A stretch of DNA of 41,081 bases from Burkholderiales bacterium (GCA_023383795.1 JAHDYJ010000019.1:12898-53978); one strand, 5' to 3'. Shown: positions 6,682 through 15,474, numbered from the stretch's first letter. Numbers and translations: made by a program. The notes: generated by a model not told the origin, from the sequence alone.

Positions 6682-8106
6682 TCAGCCTAGCCGGACGTAC
6701 TCGTACTCGACCGGGAGGTTGTTGATGCCGCGGTCGGGCGGCGCGATCCAGCCGGCCATCTTCCCGGGCTCGCGGACCGGCTGCATCAGGCTGCGCACGA
6801 ACGCGCGGTCGGACTCGCTCGGCAGCGAGGCCGGAAGCTGCCGCTCGTACGCCTCGCGCGAGATCGGCGTGCCGCCCGGGTCGGTCGGAACGCCGGCCCA
6901 GGCGCCGATCGAGCGCCGGAACCGGGTCGAGGGCAGCGCGAGCTGGAAGTCGACGCCGGCGCGCTTGATCGCCATGTTCCAGCGCTTGACGCCGATCTCG
7001 CAGTCCCTGACGTAGGCGCTGCGCGCGATCTCGTTCATGGCGTTGCGCATCGGGACCGTGTCGGTGGCGACGCCGCCCTTGCCGTCCGGCACGTCGAGCG
7101 CGAAGGTCGCGTCCGCGCAGACGTGGTCCTCGTATTGCGACTCGTCCGGCCGGCCTTTGATGCCGTTCGCGAAAGTGGTCGCGGCGTTCGACGAGACCTC
7201 CGAGCCGAAGAGATCCAGCGAGGACGTGAACCAGAAGTTGAGATAGCGCTGCAGCGTCGGCAGGTCGACCGCGCCGTGCCGGCGGATCGCCTCGGGATTG
7301 TCGGTGCCGAGTTCCTTCATCACCTCGAGCGTGCGCCGGATCACGCGGGCAATGCCGGTCTCGCCGACGAACATGTGGTGCGCCTCCTCGGTCAGCATGA
7401 ACCGGCAGGTGCGCGCGAGCGGATCGAACGAGGACTCGGCGAGGCTCTTCAGCTGGAACTTGCCGTCGCGGTCGGTGAAGTAGGTGAACATGTAGAACGA
7501 CAGCCAGTCGCTGATCGGCTCGTTGAACGTGCCGAGGATGCGCGGCTTGTCGGCGTCGCCCGAGTGGCGCGCGAGCAGCTCCTCTGCCTCCTCGCGGCCG
7601 TCGCGGCCGAAATAGGCGTGCAGGAGGTAGACCATCGCCCACAGGTGGCGGCCTTCCTCGACGTTCACCTGGAACAGGTTGCGCAGGTCGTAGAGCGACG
7701 GGCAGGTGTGCCCGAGCAGGTGCTGCTGCTCGACCGACGCGGGCTCGGTGTCGCCCTGCGTCACGATCAGGCGGCGGAACTGCGAGCGGAACTCGCCGGG
7801 CACCTGCTGCCACACCGGCTGGCCGAAGGCGTCGCCGAAGCCGATCTTGCGGTCGGGGATCGCGTCGGCGAGGAAGATCCCCCAGCGGTAGTCGGGCATC
7901 TTCACGTAGCCGTAGCTCGCCCAGCCCTGTGCGTCGACGCCGACTGCGGTGCGCAGGTAGACGTCGTTCGCCTCGAAGTCGTGCGGCCCGAGCTCGCGCC
8001 ACCACTCGAGGAACCTCGGCTGCCAGTGCTCGAGCGCCCGCTGCAGCGTCCGGTCGTTCGCGAGGTTGACGTTGTTCGGGATGCGCTCCGAGTAGTTGAT
8101 GCTCAT
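6682..8106 (-). CDS. boxB: BoxB paralogue: benzoyl-CoA 2,3-epoxidase oxygenase component (second copy)
   Basis: A 474-residue soluble diiron oxygenase of the BoxB family. Ligand-bearing segments are intact: [10 protein letters not shown] (E121), [10 protein letters not shown] (E151, H154), TDRDGK (D211 region) and LTEEAHHMFVG (E240, H243). It matches the other BoxB at 9547 closely over the first 250 residues (about two thirds identical by eye). It diverges in the C-terminal third, where it has ARSAYVRDCEIGVKRWN in place of [17 protein letters not shown] and a different lid-like insertion. The ATG has AGGAG five bases upstream. It starts 34 bases after boxA, so one BoxA reductase could serve both oxygenases. 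It may act on a substituted benzoyl-CoA or be a redundant copy. The sequence cannot decide. Confidence 0.93.
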   Translation of the reverse strand: MSINYSERIPNNVNLANDRTLQRALEHWQPRFLEWWRELGPHDFEANDVYLRTAVGVDAQGWASYGYVKMPDYRWGIFLADAIPDRKIGFGDAFGQPVWQQVPGEFRSQFRRLIVTQGDTEPASVEQQHLLGHTCPSLYDLRNLFQVNVEEGRHLWAMVYLLHAYFGRDGREEAEELLARHSGDADKPRILGTFNEPISDWLSFYMFTYFTDRDGKFQLKSLAESSFDPLARTCRFMLTEEAHHMFVGETGIARVIRRTLEVMKELGTDNPEAIRRHGAVDLPTLQRYLNFWFTSSLDLFGSEVSSNAATTFANGIKGRPDESQYEDHVCADATFALDVPDGKGGVATDTVPMRNAMNEIARSAYVRDCEIGVKRWNMAIKRAGVDFQLALPSTRFRRSIGAWAGVPTDPGGTPISREAYERQLPASLPSESDRAFVRSLMQPVREPGKMAGWIAPPDRGINNLPVEYEYVRLG

Positions 8107-8140
8107 GCAGGCTCCTGATGAGATGTCTTCTTGTGCCGGT

Positions 8141-9361
8141 CTAGTACGTCTCGACGTGGTAGCGGCTCTGCGCGCGCAGCTGCGGGAGCAGGCCGTCCCA
8201 GTCGACGCCGTGCGCGCGGCAGGCGTCGGCGAAGGCCTCCTCGACGCCTTTCTCCATGCCCTTGAGGCCGCAGATGTAGATGTAGCAGTTCCCGTCGGCC
8301 AGCAGCCGCGCCACCTTGTCGCCGCGCGCGCGGATCATGTCCTGAACGTACTGCTTCGGCTTCTCCGGCACGCGCGAGAACGCCAGATTGATGTCGATGA
8401 AGTCCTTCGGCAGCTTCATCAGCGGACCGAAGTAGGGCAGCTCGCCCGGCGTGCGCGCGCCGAAGAAGAGCATCAGGTCGCCGCCCTCCTTGAGCGCGAT
8501 GCGGCGCCTGCGCCGCTCGGTCATCGCGCGCATCGGCGCCGAGCCGGTGCCGGTGCAGATCATCATGATCGACGAGCCCGGATGGTTCGGCATCAGGAAC
8601 GTCGCGCCGTACGGCCCGACGATCTTCACCTGGTCGCCCTTCCTCAGGTCGCACAGGAAGTTCGAGGCGACGCCGCGCACCGGCCTGCCGTCGCGGTCCT
8701 CGGTCACCCGCTTCACCGTGATCGACAGATTGTTGTAGCCGGGGCGCTCGCCGTTGCGCGGGCTCGCGACCGAGTACAGCCGCACGTGGTGCGGCTTGCC
8801 GTTCGCGTCCTCGCCCGGCGGGATCACGCCGATCGACTGCCCCTCGAGCACCGGGAACGCGGTGTTGCCGAAGTCGAGCACGATGTGGTGGATCTCGCTC
8901 GAGGTGTCCTCCGCGGTGAGGCGGAAGTTCCCGGTGCAGGTCGCCACCGCCGGACGGGCGAGGCCGTAGAGGTTGAGGTAGGGATGCGCCGCCGACCACG
9001 GCGGCGCGACCTGGCCGCCCTGGCCGGCGGTCGCCTCCGCCGTGATGCGGACGACGTCCTCGGGCGTGTCCGCCGCGCCGCCCGCATCGACCTCGGTCTC
9101 CGGCGGCAGCTCATCCCAGCCGAACTGCTCCTCGAGCGTGTAGGGCTTGTCCTTCGCGACCCGCCGCCAGCTGTCGATCGCGCCGGTGGGGCAGGGCGCG
9201 ATGCACTGGTTGCAGCCTTCGCATACCTCGAACTTGACGACGTAGTTGCGCGAGTCGTGCGTGATCGCGTCGATCGGGCACGTCTCCTCGCAGGTGTTGC
9301 ACCGGATGCAGATCTCCGGGTCGATCAGGTGCTGGCGGACGAGTTCGGTCGGAGCGTTCAT
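8141..9361 (-). CDS. boxA: BoxA: benzoyl-CoA 2,3-epoxidase reductase component
   Basis: A 406-residue cytoplasmic flavo-iron-sulfur protein that passes NADPH electrons to BoxB. The N-terminus carries two ferredoxin-type [4Fe-4S] motifs: C18-xx-C21-xx-C24-xxx-C28-P and C47-xx-C50-xx-C53-xxx-C57-P. An FNR-like FAD/NADPH module follows, with RLYSVAS (FAD binding), [10 protein letters not shown] and [10 protein letters not shown] (nucleotide). The C-terminal YHVETY ending is typical. The ATG at 9361 is set by the start of the conserved MNAP segment. The first 46 bases of this gene are duplicated at 9498-9543 just after boxB, so boxB and boxA are separated by an unusual 185-base spacer. Its ribosome-binding site is weak (GAG about 13 bases upstream). 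Confidence 0.95.
   Translation of the reverse strand: MNAPTELVRQHLIDPEICIRCNTCEETCPIDAITHDSRNYVVKFEVCEGCNQCIAPCPTGAIDSWRRVAKDKPYTLEEQFGWDELPPETEVDAGGAADTPEDVVRITAEATAGQGGQVAPPWSAAHPYLNLYGLARPAVATCTGNFRLTAEDTSSEIHHIVLDFGNTAFPVLEGQSIGVIPPGEDANGKPHHVRLYSVASPRNGERPGYNNLSITVKRVTEDRDGRPVRGVASNFLCDLRKGDQVKIVGPYGATFLMPNHPGSSIMMICTGTGSAPMRAMTERRRRRIALKEGGDLMLFFGARTPGELPYFGPLMKLPKDFIDINLAFSRVPEKPKQYVQDMIRARGDKVARLLADGNCYIYICGLKGMEKGVEEAFADACRAHGVDWDGLLPQLRAQSRYHVETY
9316..9361 (-). repeat. 46-bp direct repeat, copy 2 (start of boxA)
   Basis: These are the first 15 codons of boxA. They match 9498-9543 with a single mismatch (T for C at codon 5). The 18-base core 9320-9337 can also pair with the inverted segment 9404-9420. 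Confidence 0.9.
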
Positions 9362-9403
9362 GGTGCGATCACTCAACGCGAGCCTTGGGTCACCGTCGTC
9401 GCA

Positions 9404-9420
9404 CGCCAGCACCTGTCGAC
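9404..9420 (-). repeat. inverted copy of the boxA codon 9-14 segment
   Basis: This 17-base segment is the reverse complement of the 18-base core at 9320-9337 and at 9502-9519 except for one missing base. In the leftward transcript it can pair either with the upstream copy or with the start of boxA, giving two exclusive hairpins with loops of about 81 and 66 bases. Confidence 0.75.
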
Positions 9421-9430
9421 TGGCTTGGAG

Positions 9431-9494
9431 GATCTGCAAGGGGCGGGGAAGGGGTGGAACCCTTCCCGTCCCACCTCGGCCCCCTTGTGCGATC
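9431..9494 (-). repeat. CAAGGGG/CCCCTTG palindromic repeat, long form
   Basis: The outer arms CAAGGGG (9437-9443) and CCCCTTG (9481-9487) enclose an inner perfect stem GGGAAGGG (9446-9453) with CCCTTCCC (9460-9467). Read on the minus strand it ends CCCCTTGCAGATCCTCC. It is clearly homologous to the copy at 23264, which shares the CAAGGGGGCC-GAGG start and the inner GAAGG/CCTTC arms. Confidence 0.75.
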
Positions 9495-9497
9495 GGG

Positions 9498-9543
9498 CCG
9501 GGTCGATCAGGTGCTGGCGGACGAGTTCGGCCGGAGCGTTCAT
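9498..9543 (-). repeat. 46-bp direct repeat, copy 1 (upstream of boxA)
   Basis: This is a 45-of-46 match to the boxA start at 9316-9361. It sits directly after the boxB stop codon. The spacing looks like an original boxB-boxA junction, with boxA once beginning here. Confidence 0.9.
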
Positions 9544-9546
9544 CGA

Positions 9547-10974
<1,428 letters not shown>

Positions 10975-10989
10975 TGACTGCTCCGGTGT

Positions 10990-11045
10990 GTGAATCGTTG
11001 ATCGTGAAGCGCTGAACGTTGAGCGTTGAGCGTTAGGCGTTAGGC
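10990..11045 (-). repeat. degenerate heptamer tandem array upstream of boxB
   Basis: Eight consecutive seven-base units on the plus strand: GTGAATC, GTTGATC, GTGAAGC, GCTGAAC, GTTGAGC twice, GTTAGGC twice. The consensus is near GTTGAGC. The array lies in the leader between boxC and boxB, ending 15 bases before the boxB start codon and just upstream of its ribosome-binding site. Confidence 0.8.
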
Positions 11046-11097
11046 ATGGGCCGGCGCCCGCAGGTGGCGTAGCGAGCGACCCTGCCTGCGCGCCGCC

Positions 11098-11127
11098 GGG
11101 GACATCGCAAGGGGGAATCCCCCTTGC
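11098..11127 (-). repeat. CAAGGGG/CCCCTTG palindromic repeat, boxC-boxB gap
   Basis: A perfect nine-base stem GCAAGGGGG (11107-11115) with CCCCCTTGC (11119-11127) and loop AAT. Read on the minus strand the tail GATGTCCCC follows, as in the other family members. It lies between boxC and boxB, where it could act as an RNA-stabilising or processing hairpin. There is no T-tract. Confidence 0.75.
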
Positions 11128-11200
11128 TCGTACGACCGGGCTTGCGCCGCAGTGCCGCGCCCGTCACCGCAGCGGCCATCGCCGGCGCTCTCGCTGCCTG

Positions 11201-12886
11201 CTATACGCGCTCCCAGTTGAACTTGGCCTTGGCGCCCTTGCCGAACACCTTCAGCGCGCCTTCCTCGCCGACCGCGTTCGGCCGATTGAAGATCCAGTTC
11301 TGCCACGCGGTCAGCCGGCCGAAGATGCGCGTCTCCATCGTCTCGGCGACCGGGAACCGGAGGTTCGCCTCGAGGCCGGTCAGGGCATCCGGCGACTGGC
11401 TGGCGCGCTCCTCGATCGCGATGCGCACTTCGTCCTCCCAGTCGAGGTCGTCGGGCGTGAACGTGACCAGCCCCAGCCCGGCGGCGGCCTCGGCGGCGAG
11501 CGGCTCGCCGACGTGCTTGCGGGCGGCGTCCACCGGCGCCTGCTCGCCGCAGAAGCGGGTCTGGATGCGGGTCCAGCCGTTCACCATCGGGTAGGCGCCG
11601 AAGTTCGCCTCCGAGAGCACGATCCTCGGCGCGGCCGCGGCGTCGTCGGGCAGGTGCAGCATGTAGCTGCGGTCGGCGGCGAGCGCAAGCTCGGCGAGCG
11701 TGCCGGCGAAGCACGACTCCTGGTCGACGACGGCGTAGATCGTGCGCGGCGAGACGTCGAGCCGCGCGAGCGTCCGTCGCAGCATGCCGATCGTCTCGTT
11801 GACGAACCAGTCTCTCGCGTTGGCCGCGAGCACCTTGTCAACGGCGAGCACCGCGCCCGCGTCGCCGCGCGTCTTCAGCAGCCACGTGCCGATCTCGAGA
11901 TCGTTCGTGCGCAGCATCAGGATGGCGTCGTCGAGCTCGCGCGCCATCGCGAGCGGCCACCAGGCCATGCCGGCCGCGTGGATGCCGTCGAGGCCGGACG
12001 GCTGCGCCTGCGCCGGCCCCTTCACGGTGATCGTCACGGTGCGTGCGGCACGGTCGATCCGCGCATCGACGTGCTCGTAGTGGTAGCCGGCGTCGTCGAT
12101 CCTGCGCTGGAGCGGCGTCAGGGCGATGCCCTTGCCGCCGGCGCGTCCGCTCGCCCTCGTCAGCCGGTCGACGTGCTCCTTGACCGCCTGCGCCCAGCCC
12201 TGCGGCTTCGCGACGTGGTCGACCAGGTTCCACTGCTTGGCGCGTTCGGCGCGCACGCCCTCGGTCGTGGTGCAGAAGAAGTCGGCGAGATCGCGCCGCA
12301 CCTTGCGCTTGTCGGTCACGCGGGTGAGGCCGCCGGTGCCGGGCAGCACCCCGAGCAGCGGCACCTCGGGCAGGCTGACCGCGGACGAGCGGTCGTCGAT
12401 CATCAGGATCTCGTCGCAGGCGAGCGCGAGCTCGTAGCCGCCGCCGGCCACCGCGCCGTTGACCGCGGCGAGGAAGCGCAGGCCCGAGTGGCGGCTGGAA
12501 TCCTCGATCCCGTTGCGCGTCTCGTTGGTGAACTTGCAGAAGTTCACCTTCCACGAGTGCGGCGAGAGGCCGAGCATGTAGATGTTCGCGCCGGAGCAGA
12601 ACATGCGCTCCTTGGCGCTGGTGAGCACGACGACCTTCACCTCCGGGTGCTCGAAGCGGATGCGCTGCAGGGCATCGTGCAGCTCGATGTCGACGCCGAG
12701 GTCGTAGGAATTGAGCTTCAGCCGGTAGCCCGGGCGCAAGCCCTTTTCCTCGTTCACGTCCATCGACAGCGTCGCGACCGGCCCGTCGAACGAGAGGCGC
12801 CAGTGCGCGTACTTCTCGGGGTGGGTGTCGTAGGTGACGAGGGCCTTCGCTTCCCCGCCGGCAGTCTGCTCGAGAACCGCGCTCAT
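11201..12886 (-). CDS. boxC: BoxC: 2,3-epoxybenzoyl-CoA dihydrolase
   Basis: A 561-residue crotonase-superfamily enzyme that opens the epoxide ring hydrolytically, releasing formate and 3,4-dehydroadipyl-CoA semialdehyde. The N-terminal crotonase domain has the oxyanion segments ERMFCSGANIYMLG and VNGAVAGGGYELALACDEI plus the active-site stretch SLPEVPLLGVLPGTGGLTR. The C-terminal half is the BoxC-specific extension, ending FNWERV. Size matches the family (about 550-560). AAGGAGAAGGAG lies just upstream of the ATG. boxR ends 31 bases before it, so boxR and boxC probably share a transcript. Confidence 0.95.
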   Translation of the reverse strand: MSAVLEQTAGGEAKALVTYDTHPEKYAHWRLSFDGPVATLSMDVNEEKGLRPGYRLKLNSYDLGVDIELHDALQRIRFEHPEVKVVVLTSAKERMFCSGANIYMLGLSPHSWKVNFCKFTNETRNGIEDSSRHSGLRFLAAVNGAVAGGGYELALACDEILMIDDRSSAVSLPEVPLLGVLPGTGGLTRVTDKRKVRRDLADFFCTTTEGVRAERAKQWNLVDHVAKPQGWAQAVKEHVDRLTRASGRAGGKGIALTPLQRRIDDAGYHYEHVDARIDRAARTVTITVKGPAQAQPSGLDGIHAAGMAWWPLAMARELDDAILMLRTNDLEIGTWLLKTRGDAGAVLAVDKVLAANARDWFVNETIGMLRRTLARLDVSPRTIYAVVDQESCFAGTLAELALAADRSYMLHLPDDAAAAPRIVLSEANFGAYPMVNGWTRIQTRFCGEQAPVDAARKHVGEPLAAEAAAGLGLVTFTPDDLDWEDEVRIAIEERASQSPDALTGLEANLRFPVAETMETRIFGRLTAWQNWIFNRPNAVGEEGALKVFGKGAKAKFNWERV

Positions 12887-12917
12887 GTGTGTCTCCTTCT
12901 CCTTTGCCGTATGTTGT

Positions 12918-13826
12918 TCAGGCCAGCACCGCGCGCCGCAGGTTCCCCAGGCTCTCCTCGATCGTCCGCCCGGCGGTGTCCACCGTGCGATCGGCCTGGC
13001 CGTAGAGCGCCGCGCGACCGTGCAGGATGCGCCGCAGGTCTTCCATCGCCGCGTCGTTGCCGGCCATCGGCCGGTAGTCGCCCTGCGCGGCGACGCGGTG
13101 CATGTGCTCCTCGGGCGCGGCCTTGAGCCACACCGTGAAGCAGGTCGAGAGCAGCAGATCGTAGGTCCCCGGCTCCGAGACGATGCTGCCGCCGGCGGCG
13201 ATCACGCACGGGGTGCCGCGCTCGAGGATCCGCTCGAGCGCGCGGCGCTCGTAGCGGCGGTAGCCGGTCTGCCCGTGCAGCAGGAAGACCTCGTGCAGGC
13301 TGGTGCCGGCGTCGGCCTCGATCTCGCGGTCGAGCTCGATGAACGGCACGCCGAGCTCGGCGGCGAGCCGCGCGCCGAGCGTCGACTTCCCGGCGCCGCG
13401 CAGCCCGATCAGCGCGAAGCGCTTGCGCCGGTCGGCCGCCGCGGCGCCGTAGTCCTTGATGAGTTGCGTGCGGAGCTCCGCGAGCTTCTCCTGCGGCAGC
13501 CGCTTGAGGAACTGCTGGGTGAGCACAAGCTCGACAGAGTGCTCGCCCTCGTCGCGCAGCAGGTCGGCGAGCGGCAGGCCGAGCGCCTGGCCGATCTGCC
13601 GCAGGACCAGGATCGACGTGTTGCCCTGGCCGGCCTCGAGCTGCGCGAGATAGCGCTCGGAGACCCCGGAGTCGCGCGCCAGGAGCTTGCGGGTCATGCC
13701 GCGCCGCGCGCGCGCCTCGCGCACGCGCTCGCCGAGGCGCTGCAGGAACTCCGCGTCCTGCGGTTCGCGGACCGCCGATTCGGCGGCCTTGCGCGCGAGG
13801 CGTTGCGGCGCGACCGGGGCGCCCAT
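12918..13826 (-). CDS. boxR: BoxR: benzoyl-CoA-responsive repressor (XRE HTH plus shikimate kinase-like domain)
   Basis: A cytoplasmic two-domain regulator. From ATG 13826 it has 302 residues, the BoxR length. Residues 27-92 are an XRE-type helix-turn-helix (LARDSGVSERYLAQLEAGQGNTS). A linker follows, then a shikimate kinase-like domain with P-loop GLRGAGKST (141-149), which in BoxR/BzdR binds benzoyl-CoA. An in-frame ATG at 13880 exists, but 13826 has AGGAG 11 bases upstream and the better family length. The promoter and operator at 13924-13955 suit either start. It should repress both divergent units until benzoyl-CoA appears. Confidence 0.93.
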   Translation of the reverse strand: MGAPVAPQRLARKAAESAVREPQDAEFLQRLGERVREARARRGMTRKLLARDSGVSERYLAQLEAGQGNTSILVLRQIGQALGLPLADLLRDEGEHSVELVLTQQFLKRLPQEKLAELRTQLIKDYGAAAADRRKRFALIGLRGAGKSTLGARLAAELGVPFIELDREIEADAGTSLHEVFLLHGQTGYRRYERRALERILERGTPCVIAAGGSIVSEPGTYDLLLSTCFTVWLKAAPEEHMHRVAAQGDYRPMAGNDAAMEDLRRILHGRAALYGQADRTVDTAGRTIEESLGNLRRAVLA

Positions 13827-13907
13827 CGTGTCTTGATCTCCTGGTGCTTGCACTCTAGCCTCTCCGGCGGCGTTCGCCATCAGGAAGAACTAGGTGAACT
13901 ATACTGC

Positions 13908-13935
13908 TTGTGTTCTTGAGTTCATGCATTATAAT
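13908..13935 (+). promoter_or_regulatory. sigma70-type promoter of the flavodoxin-bclA-liv unit
   Basis: The -35 box TTGTGT (13908-13913), a 16-base spacer and a perfect -10 TATAAT (13930-13935). Transcription would begin near 13942, about 60 bases before the flavodoxin start at 14004. Confidence 0.7.
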
Positions 13936-13939
13936 GCAT
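13924..13939. promoter_or_regulatory. BoxR operator, TGCA-N6-TGCA palindrome
   Basis: The perfect 16-base palindrome ATGCATTATAATGCAT contains two TGCA boxes separated by six bases, the operator form described for BoxR of Azoarcus. It covers the -10 elements of both divergent promoters, so one bound repressor would silence both. I saw no second TGCA-N6-TGCA pair in the other gaps of the locus. Confidence 0.82.
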
Positions 13940-13955
13940 TTCACTCGAATTGCAA
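13928..13955 (-). promoter_or_regulatory. sigma70-type promoter of the boxR-boxCBA unit
   Basis: On the minus strand, -35 TTGCAA (13955-13950), a 16-base spacer and a perfect TATAAT (13933-13928). Its -10 box overlaps the rightward -10 within the operator palindrome. Confidence 0.7.
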
Positions 13956-14003
13956 GCGCTCAGGCCGAGGCGCGGAAAGTCCGGAAGAACGCAGGAGCAC
14001 CCG

Positions 14004-14480
14004 ATGGCGCTGGATCTGACGATCCTCGTGGGCACGATGACCGGAACGGCGCAGCTGGTCGCGCAGGCGCTCGAGCTCGCGCTCGACGACGGCGACGCGC
14101 GGGTGACCGTGCGTCCGATGGACGGGTTGGCCGCGGATGCGTTCGCTGGCGGCGGCCTGTTCCTGATCTGCACCTCGACCTACGGCCAGGGCGATGTTCC
14201 CGACAACGCGAAGCAGCTCTACGAGTCGTTGCAGAACGAGCGGCCGGATCTCGCCGACGTCCGGTACGGCGTGATCGCGCTCGGTGACCGGACCTATGCG
14301 GACACGTTCTGCAACGGCGGCAGGCGGTTCGACGCCGCGCTCGCGGCGTGCGGCGCGCGCCGCATCGGGGAGATCCTCTGCCACGACGCGAGCGCCGGGA
14401 CGATGCCGGAAGAGGTCGCCGAGGCGTGGGTCGGCGGCTGGATCGCGCTCGCGCGCGAGCAACTGCAGCTGACGGCGTGA
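14004..14480 (+). CDS. MioC-like flavodoxin
   Basis: A 158-residue single-domain flavodoxin. The FMN phosphate loop is VGTMTGTAQ, the isoalloxazine loops are CTSTYGQGDVPDN and ALGDRTYADTFCNGG. These match the flavodoxin domains of MioC and sulfite/P450 reductases more than long-chain flavodoxins. ATG 14004 is chosen for CAGGAG six bases upstream; an earlier in-frame ATG (13950) lacks one. It is the first gene of the rightward benzoate unit and is followed closely by the first DUF4863 gene, so it is probably BoxR-controlled. A role as one-electron carrier for BoxB or another enzyme of the route is possible, but BoxA is already the known reductase. Confidence 0.88.
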   Translation: MALDLTILVGTMTGTAQLVAQALELALDDGDARVTVRPMDGLAADAFAGGGLFLICTSTYGQGDVPDNAKQLYESLQNERPDLADVRYGVIALGDRTYADTFCNGGRRFDAALAACGARRIGEILCHDASAGTMPEEVAEAWVGGWIALAREQLQLTA

Positions 14481-14494
14481 CGACGAGCCGGAAC

Positions 14495-14965
14495 ATGACG
14501 CCGAGCGAATTTCATGCGCTGGTCGCCCCGGTCGCACGGCACATCGCCGGGCGGCCGCTCGACGCGACGCTCGAAGCCGAGCTGAACCGCGCGTTCCCGC
14601 CCGGGGGCGGGCCGTTTCGCGAGATCGAGCGCGCGTGCCACGCCGCGATCGCGGCGGGCTGGATGTGCCGCGAGGGCGATGCCGCGCGCAGGTACGGCCG
14701 GATCTTCGAGCCGGAGGCGGCGCTCGCCGGATTCAGCGTGGACGTGGTGGACATCACCGATCTGGTCGGCAATCATCACGTCCATCCGACGGGGGAGATC
14801 GACATGATCATGCCGGTGACGCCGGCGGCGAGATTCGACGGCCGCGGCCGCGGCTGGCTGGTGTACGCGCCAGGCACCGGCCACCGCCCGACGGTGACCG
14901 ACGGGCGCGCGCTGGTGCTCTATCTGCTGCCCCAGGGCCGCATCGAGTGGAGCAAGTCCGGCTGA
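14495..14965 (+). CDS. DUF4863 / PnbB-like cupin-type protein, copy 1
   Basis: A 156-residue protein. An N-terminal helical domain (TPSEFHALVAPVARHIAGR) is followed by WMCREG...RYGRIFEP and a cupin-like C-terminal half with HHVHPTGEID and YAPGTGHRPTV, offering His/Glu metal ligands. The family includes PnbB, 4-hydroxylaminobenzoate lyase, and recurs near box genes with unknown role. ATG 14495 aligns with the start of the second copy. A GTG at 14477 overlapping the flavodoxin stop is the alternative. It is clearly homologous to the next gene over the whole length, so it is a tandem duplication. Confidence 0.85.
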   Translation: MTPSEFHALVAPVARHIAGRPLDATLEAELNRAFPPGGGPFREIERACHAAIAAGWMCREGDAARRYGRIFEPEAALAGFSVDVVDITDLVGNHHVHPTGEIDMIMPVTPAARFDGRGRGWLVYAPGTGHRPTVTDGRALVLYLLPQGRIEWSKSG

Positions 14966-15006
14966 GGCGCGCGCACGGTCCCGGCACGCGAACGAGGAGA
15001 GAGGAA

Positions 15007-15474
15007 GTGACGCCAGACGAATTCCAGGCGCTGCTGCGGCCGATGGCCGAGCGCGTGCGCGGCAGGGCGCTCGACAAGGCGCTCGAGGCCGACCTGAACC
15101 GGGACTTCCCCGGCGACGGCGACGCGGTGCAGGCGGTCGCGCGCGCCTGCCGCGAGGCGATCGCGGCGGGCTGGATGTGCAACCGCGAGGCCGGGGGCAT
15201 AAAATACGGCCGGGTCGTCAAGCCGGCGCCGGAGCTCGCCGGCTGCAGCGTGGACGTGGTGGAGATGGAGAACGTGAAGGGCCCGCACCACCGGCACCCG
15301 AACGGCGAGATCGACCTGATCATGCCCGTCGCCGCGGGCGCCAAGTTCGATGGACACGGGGCCGGATGGCTCGTGTACGGTCCGGGCACCGCGCACCATC
15401 CGACCGTGACGGACGGAAAGGCCCTGGTGCTGTATCTTCTGCCCGAGGGCGCGATCGAGTTCACGCGGAGCTGA
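15007..15474 (+). CDS. DUF4863 / PnbB-like cupin-type protein, copy 2
   Basis: A 155-residue paralogue of the preceding gene with the same order: TPDEFQALLRPMAERVRGR, WMCNREAGGIKYGRVVKP, HHRHPNGEID, YGPGTAHHPTV and VLYLLPEGAIEF. The GTG start (15007) sits behind GAGGAGAGAGGAA. It has the extra histidine AHH where copy 1 has GHR, so the putative metal sites differ slightly. It lies between copy 1 and the benzoate-CoA ligase. Function in benzoate degradation is unknown. Thioester or epoxide detoxification, or action on amino/hydroxylamino-benzoates, are guesses. Confidence 0.85.
   Translation: MTPDEFQALLRPMAERVRGRALDKALEADLNRDFPGDGDAVQAVARACREAIAAGWMCNREAGGIKYGRVVKPAPELAGCSVDVVEMENVKGPHHRHPNGEIDLIMPVAAGAKFDGHGAGWLVYGPGTAHHPTVTDGKALVLYLLPEGAIEFTRS

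Larger units (their letters stand above)
9373..9543 (-). other. short leader-like ORF from the duplicated boxA start
   Basis: The upstream copy of the boxA start keeps its ATG (9543), three bases after the boxB stop. It encodes [15 protein letters not shown] before running into unrelated sequence and stopping at 9373, eleven bases before the real boxA ATG. The 56-codon frame has no iron-sulfur motif. It may be a relic, or a leader peptide coupling boxB translation to boxA. No protein function is claimed. Confidence 0.45.

Noticed and set aside
5555-8005. Upstream part of a 1217-codon leftward open frame ending at 4352
   Set aside because: It is antisense-free but out of frame with the intact Bug and boxB genes on the same strand. 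Only the last 400 codons form a real protein; the rest is arginine- and alanine-rich shadow translation.
10990-11045. Possible CRISPR-like array
   Set aside because: Units are seven bases with no spacers, so it is a simple tandem repeat.
13826-13880. Longer BoxR beginning at the ATG at 13880
   Set aside because: It lacks a ribosome-binding site, and the extra 18 residues exceed the usual BoxR length. ATG 13826 has AGGAG upstream.
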